From: Candidatus Saccharimonadales bacterium
GTDB taxonomy: Bacteria; Patescibacteriota; Saccharimonadia; Saccharimonadales; UBA4665
Reading direction: 5' to 3'
Assembly (NCBI GenBank): GCA_025450135.1
Contig: JANWHZ010000048.1
Location: 1-16,270, forward strand
Length of the DNA stretch: 16,270 nt
Shown in pieces: positions 14,064 through 16,270 of this stretch. The notes under the pieces were generated by a model, which saw nothing but the letters and a program-made list of their open reading frames with translations, did not search any database and had not been told where the DNA came from. Numbering within the stretch: position 1 is the stretch's first letter; each line of letters starts with the position of its first letter. The translations under genes and the position numbers were made by a program.

Positions 14064-14489
14064 CTATTTTTTGCCAGATGAGATCGAAACCCTCTTAGGC
14101 TCTGGTAGCGGGGTTAGGGGAACTTTAACCGAAAGCACCCCATCATCTAAACGCGCATCAATCTTGTCAGCATCAGCCCTTTTTGGCAGCGCGATTCGTC
14201 TATAGAAGCTACTTGAGCTCTCACGTACAACGTACTGCTTGCCTTTGTCCTCTTCCTTTTCATGCTTTTCGGCGCTGATCACCAACATGCCATCTTCTAC
14301 TCGAATATTAATGTCTTTTTGCTCGAAGTTAGGTAAGTGAGCCTCTACCACGAGCTCATTTTCCTTCGTGTAGACATCTGTGGTCGGGACGCTAACTGCC
14401 TTGATTGGCAGCATCCCATCGTCTCCAAAGAATTGTCTCTGTAGGGCACTAAGTTCGGAAAATGGATCCCACCGCACTAGATTACTCAT
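14064..14489 (-). CDS. hsp20: Small heat-shock protein, Hsp20/alpha-crystallin family
   Basis: A 141-residue ATP-independent holdase that keeps unfolding proteins soluble. The N-terminus 'LVRWDPFSELSALQRQF' is typical of bacterial class A sHsps. The alpha-crystallin domain runs from about residue 36 to 127, with 'VVEAHLPNFEQKDINIRVEDGMLVI', 'SFYRRIALP' (94-102) and 'DARLDDGVLSVKVP' (111-124). The C-terminal 'KRVSIS' stands in for the IxI oligomerisation motif. A strong Shine-Dalgarno (AAAGGAGA) lies 5 nt before the ATG. Upstream is a TTGACG-N17-TACACT promoter overlapped by a CIRCE element, so repression by HrcA is expected, and a bidirectional terminator follows the gene. Confidence 0.96.
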   Translation of the reverse strand: MSNLVRWDPFSELSALQRQFFGDDGMLPIKAVSVPTTDVYTKENELVVEAHLPNFEQKDINIRVEDGMLVISAEKHEKEEDKGKQYVVRESSSSFYRRIALPKRADADKIDARLDDGVLSVKVPLTPLPEPKRVSISSGKK

Positions 14490-14544
14490 ATATTTCTCCT
14501 TTCATTATTACACTACTTAGAGGAGCATAAAAGCTTCCATTTAG

Positions 14545-14573
14545 AGTGTATAAAGCTAGCACTCTATCGTCAA
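14545..14573 (-). promoter_or_regulatory. hsp20 promoter
   Basis: On the minus strand TTGACG (14568-14573) and TACACT (14545-14550) are 17 nt apart, the best sigma-70-type match in the window. The -35 lies in the CIRCE spacer. The leader would be about 50 nt and carries the Shine-Dalgarno. Confidence 0.75.
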
Positions 14574-14585
14574 GAGTGCTAGCTT
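14553..14585. promoter_or_regulatory. CIRCE operator (HrcA binding site)
   Basis: TAGCACTC-N9-GAGTGCTA matches the CIRCE consensus TTAGCACTC-N9-GAGTGCTAA at all but the outermost base of each arm. The inverted repeat here extends to 12 perfect base pairs per arm (AAGCTAGCACTC ... GAGTGCTAGCTT). The 9-nt spacer holds the hsp20 -35 box, so bound HrcA would block RNA polymerase. HrcA itself is not encoded in the window. Confidence 0.92.
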
Positions 14586-14659
14586 ACATACACAACTGGT
14601 TATAGCCCCAATAGTGTACGTGTCTGCACATAGTAGAGCAGGCGAACAAGACGCATGCT

Positions 14660-15235
14660 TTACCTGACGATAAACTCACCTTCGCGGATAGCGACGAGCT
14701 CCAGCTTTTGGCCATATGAGTCCAGAGTCCAATAAGCCTTCTGCCAATCAATGCTGCCATTGCCATAGTCAGATTCATAGTGTACGAGTACCTTGATCGG
14801 CAGCAACCCCAGTCCGCCGCCGATTCGTAGCTCATCAAGCCCGTAGTAATATGTTGCGATTGCATCAGCGCCAGCTGAAGTTCCGACAACCGTTTTGCCA
14901 TCCAAGTACTGCAGCCATGCCTTGTCACGACAGAGCGCGGTAACCAGCTGCTGGGTATTGCCACCACGCAGATAGATAATATCCGCACGTTGAACTTGCG
15001 CGGCAAATGTATCTCTGCTGGCCAACACAAAATGTAGCTGGGACCCGGCACTATGAGCAGTGAAACGGGTTACGTCATCCTTGTAACCTTGTTGCCATTC
15101 GGCTTCAGCTCGTGCAAAAAGACAGATTAAGATAGTAGCTGTTTTCTTTGCTGGTGCAAGACAGGCTTGCACAAAAGCAGCCCCACCGTCTGAGGCTTTC
15201 CATGGATAACCGCCCGCTAAGACAAACCGTGTCAT
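14660..15235 (-). CDS. Peptidase S51 / peptidase E-like (class I glutamine amidotransferase-like) protein
   Basis: A 191-residue protein with the S51 pattern: 'MTRFVLAGGYPW' at the start, 'IIYLRGGNTQQLV' (86-98) and the nucleophile elbow 'VVGTSAGADAIA' (117-128) with S120. 'VLVHYESDYGNG' supplies the likely catalytic His (H152). Peptidase E cleaves Asp-X dipeptides, and cyanophycinase is a relative; the exact substrate is not readable. The protein is somewhat shorter than E. coli PepE, has no signal peptide and is probably cytosolic. The start is supported by an extended -10 (TGCTAGAAT) ending 6 nt before the ATG, predicting a leaderless mRNA. It lies downstream of the CYTH gene on the same strand after a 63-nt gap. 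Confidence 0.85.
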   Translation of the reverse strand: MTRFVLAGGYPWKASDGGAAFVQACLAPAKKTATILICLFARAEAEWQQGYKDDVTRFTAHSAGSQLHFVLASRDTFAAQVQRADIIYLRGGNTQQLVTALCRDKAWLQYLDGKTVVGTSAGADAIATYYYGLDELRIGGGLGLLPIKVLVHYESDYGNGSIDWQKAYWTLDSYGQKLELVAIREGEFIVR

Positions 15236-15241
15236 ATAGAA

Positions 15242-15250
15242 ATTCTAGCA
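15242..15250 (-). promoter_or_regulatory. Extended -10 promoter (leaderless type) for the peptidase E-like gene
   Basis: TGCTAGAAT on the minus strand ends exactly 6 nt before the ATG at 15235; no Shine-Dalgarno is present. Confidence 0.5.
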
Positions 15251-15298
15251 AAAGAACAACCAATCGGCTTCGGCTAATGAAGCTTTGCTGCCAGGATC

Positions 15299-15841
15299 TT
15301 ACGATTTCCCAAGTTTTCTATTCATGAGCACGTCGTAGCCTTCGAATCTCTCGTCAGAACGGTTAACACCACACTCGTGCAATATTTCCCATAGTTTCTT
15401 GACTACTGTGGCGCCATCTGCAGCAGTGGTTGTAAGCATTTCCAGCTCAATAAATACACCAAGATTTTCAACTTCATCAACACAGATCTCCACGTTTCGA
15501 TACGCTGCCTTACGACGATACTTGGTCAGATCAGAGTAACGCTCAAAACCAAGAAGTTTAATGATTGCTTCTAACTCCTTTGCATTCGCAATCTCGGTTT
15601 CATGCTCAATACTATCAAGCCCGCCTTCATATTGCTGTTTCAATGTAAAGAGCTTCTTTGTGTCATTCTCTGCCCGTATCCGCAGCCAAATTGAGCCGGG
15701 TGTATTAGCGACAACACCAGGCCGACCATACACGACATCGTGCTGCTTAACGGGGTCTGACAAAACAATATGCTTGTCGCGTAAGGCAGCGAGAAGCGCA
15801 TGCCTGTTATGCACTTGTGCTTTTATCTCTATTTCTCTCAT
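15299..15841 (-). CDS. CYTH domain protein (CyaB / thiamine-triphosphatase-like)
   Basis: A 180-residue CYTH-fold protein. It starts with the signature ExExK ('REIEIKAQV', E3, E5, K7). Further tunnel residues are in the right order: 'IWLRIR' (R54, R56), 'FTLKQ' (K68), 'EHETE' (79-83), 'TKYRRK' (K107, R109, R110), 'VEICVDEVENLG' (E118, D122) and 'FIELEM' (E132, E134). CYTH proteins bind polyphosphorylated substrates with divalent metal; known activities are class IV adenylate cyclase, thiamine triphosphatase and inorganic triphosphatase. The closest style is the CyaB subgroup, but activity is not assigned. Its TGGTACAAT promoter is back to back with that of the divergent small ORF at 15885. 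Confidence 0.9.
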   Translation of the reverse strand: MREIEIKAQVHNRHALLAALRDKHIVLSDPVKQHDVVYGRPGVVANTPGSIWLRIRAENDTKKLFTLKQQYEGGLDSIEHETEIANAKELEAIIKLLGFERYSDLTKYRRKAAYRNVEICVDEVENLGVFIELEMLTTTAADGATVVKKLWEILHECGVNRSDERFEGYDVLMNRKLGKS

Positions 15842-15847
15842 AACAAA

Positions 15848-15856
15848 ATTGTACCA
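15848..15856 (-). promoter_or_regulatory. Extended -10 promoter (leaderless type) for the CYTH gene
   Basis: TGGTACAAT on the minus strand ends 6 nt before the ATG at 15841. The 9-mer is identical to the one before ybaB, where it sits much further from the start codon. Confidence 0.55.
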
Positions 15857-15872
15857 ACAGTGAGCGAACTTG

Positions 15873-15878
15873 TATCAT
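15873..15878 (+). promoter_or_regulatory. -10 box (leaderless type) for the small ORF at 15885
   Basis: TATCAT ends 6 nt before the ATG at 15885. It lies in the same 43-nt gap as the CYTH promoter, pointing the other way. Confidence 0.35.
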
Positions 15879-15884
15879 GTAGCC

Positions 15885-16124
15885 ATGGATAAAATGCTGC
15901 AAACGCCAGAAGAATACCGACGAGTTTTGACAGGAATACAAACGCGCAATGCACCTGTTTATTGATACAGCTTACGGAACCTGTTTCTTCACTACGCTAA
16001 CTCCACGCCAATTATCAATCCCAATATTGCCTTAGGGCAATTACATGACGAAGGCTACCTCACTAAGCAAGATGAGATGTTTACATTATCGGTTAAGGGC
16101 CTGACCTCTCTTGCCAAAAAATAG
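15885..16124 (+). pseudogene. Small winged-helix-like protein interrupted by an in-frame TGA
   Basis: One reading frame of 80 codons runs from ATG 15885 to TAG 16124, broken only by TGA at 15963-15965 (codon 27). Before it the protein reads 'MDKMLQTPEEYRRVLTGIQ...APVY'; after it comes 'YSLRNLFLHYANSTPIINPN' then 'IALGQLHDEGYLTKQDEMFTLSVKGLTSLAKK'. The second half looks like the recognition helix and wing of a small winged-helix DNA-binding domain, though the match is by eye. TGG to TGA, restoring Trp ('VYWYSLRN'), is the simplest repair. Options are a recent nonsense mutation, a sequencing error or stop readthrough. It ends 12 nt before the convergent SDR gene. Confidence 0.5.
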
Positions 16125-16136
16125 CCTACAATATAA

Positions 16137-16270
16137 CTAGAACTCATGCATATCAGCGATGGTCTTGCCACCGTCAACGACAATAGTTTGGCCGTTGATA
16201 TAGGATGAGTCGTTACCAGCCAAGAACGACGCTACGCTTGCGATCTCGTCCACTTCACATACACGCTTCA
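16137..16270 (-). CDS. Short-chain dehydrogenase/reductase (SDR), C-terminal fragment
   Basis: The gene continues past the right edge; only the last 43 residues are visible. They show the classic SDR C-terminus: 'VDEIASVASFLAGNDSSYIN' followed by 'GQTIVVDGGKTIADMHEF'. This matches the 'peeiAxxvxFLaSdxasyitGqxixvDGG' pattern of FabG-like classical SDRs, which are NAD(P)-dependent oxidoreductases. The catalytic Ser-Tyr-Lys and the nucleotide-binding motif lie outside the window, so substrate cannot be judged. Confidence 0.9.
   Translation of the reverse strand, partial: KRVCEVDEIASVASFLAGNDSSYINGQTIVVDGGKTIADMHEF

Noticed and set aside
14584..15051. 155-residue minus-strand open frame
   Set aside because: It is an out-of-frame shadow of the peptidase E-like gene, which carries the recognisable GTSAGA and RGGN motifs.
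15267..15283. Hairpin GCTTC-N7-GAAGC as a terminator after the CYTH gene
   Set aside because: Five base pairs with a 7-nt loop and a broken T tract is too weak to call.
15963..15965. UGA recoding (code 25, UGA = Gly) for the whole genome
   Set aside because: All conserved genes are full length without internal TGA codons, whereas recoded genomes use UGA often. One TGA in a small gene is not enough.
1..16270. CRISPR array, tRNA or rRNA genes, insertion sequences or phage genes
   Set aside because: No regularly spaced direct repeats, cloverleaf-like or rRNA-like sequences, transposase motifs or terminal inverted repeats were seen on either strand.

Overview
The window is a compact, gene-dense piece of bacterial chromosome with roughly balanced base composition, genes on both strands and very small gaps. 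Small proteins, few biosynthetic genes, several exported proteins of no recognised family, and an N/S/T-rich surface protein with 'TGPxSxN' and 'SGNATVSGNT' motifs suggest a Patescibacteria/CPR genome, most likely Saccharibacteria (TM7)-like. That placement is an inference from gene content and protein style; no rRNA is present to confirm it. The standard genetic code fits: no conserved gene has an internal TGA.

Region 1 (1-4598, + strand): the C-terminal part of a polytopic membrane protein, then a tight housekeeping run: ybaB/ebfC, recR, a zinc-ribbon Nudix hydrolase, a DHH/DHHA1 phosphoesterase and cysS. From recR to cysS each gene overlaps the next by 4-26 nt, so this looks like one operon for DNA repair, nucleotide clean-up, nano-RNA turnover and tRNA charging. 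RecR has lost three of its four zinc-finger cysteines.

Region 2 (4605-10422): single genes in alternating orientation. They are an AI-2E family membrane protein, a GT4 glycosyltransferase, an aspartate-aminotransferase-like PLP enzyme, an alpha/beta hydrolase, a VanY-type D,D-carboxypeptidase and a two-TM protein. Several relate to the cell envelope. Convergent neighbours lie as close as 6 nt or share stop-codon bases.

Region 3 (10573-12029): a DUF2795-type small protein, a Ku DNA-end-binding protein with a translationally coupled 60-residue upstream ORF, and a 49-residue acidic ORF with a strong Shine-Dalgarno sequence.

Region 4 (12161-13961): two exported proteins of unknown function. The larger has an unusual nested duplication: a Trp-rich WNPxxW repeat domain sits inside the first of two related N/S/T-rich modules.

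Region 5 (14064-16270): a small heat-shock protein under a promoter overlapped by a clear CIRCE (HrcA) operator, a peptidase E-like protein, a CYTH phosphohydrolase/cyclase-like protein, a divergent small ORF interrupted by one in-frame TGA, and the C-terminus of an SDR oxidoreductase.

A recurring regulatory pattern is a -10 box (often extended, TGnTAnnnT) placed 6-7 nt before an ATG with no Shine-Dalgarno sequence. This predicts leaderless mRNAs for at least six genes, while the operon genes and hsp20 mostly use Shine-Dalgarno sequences.
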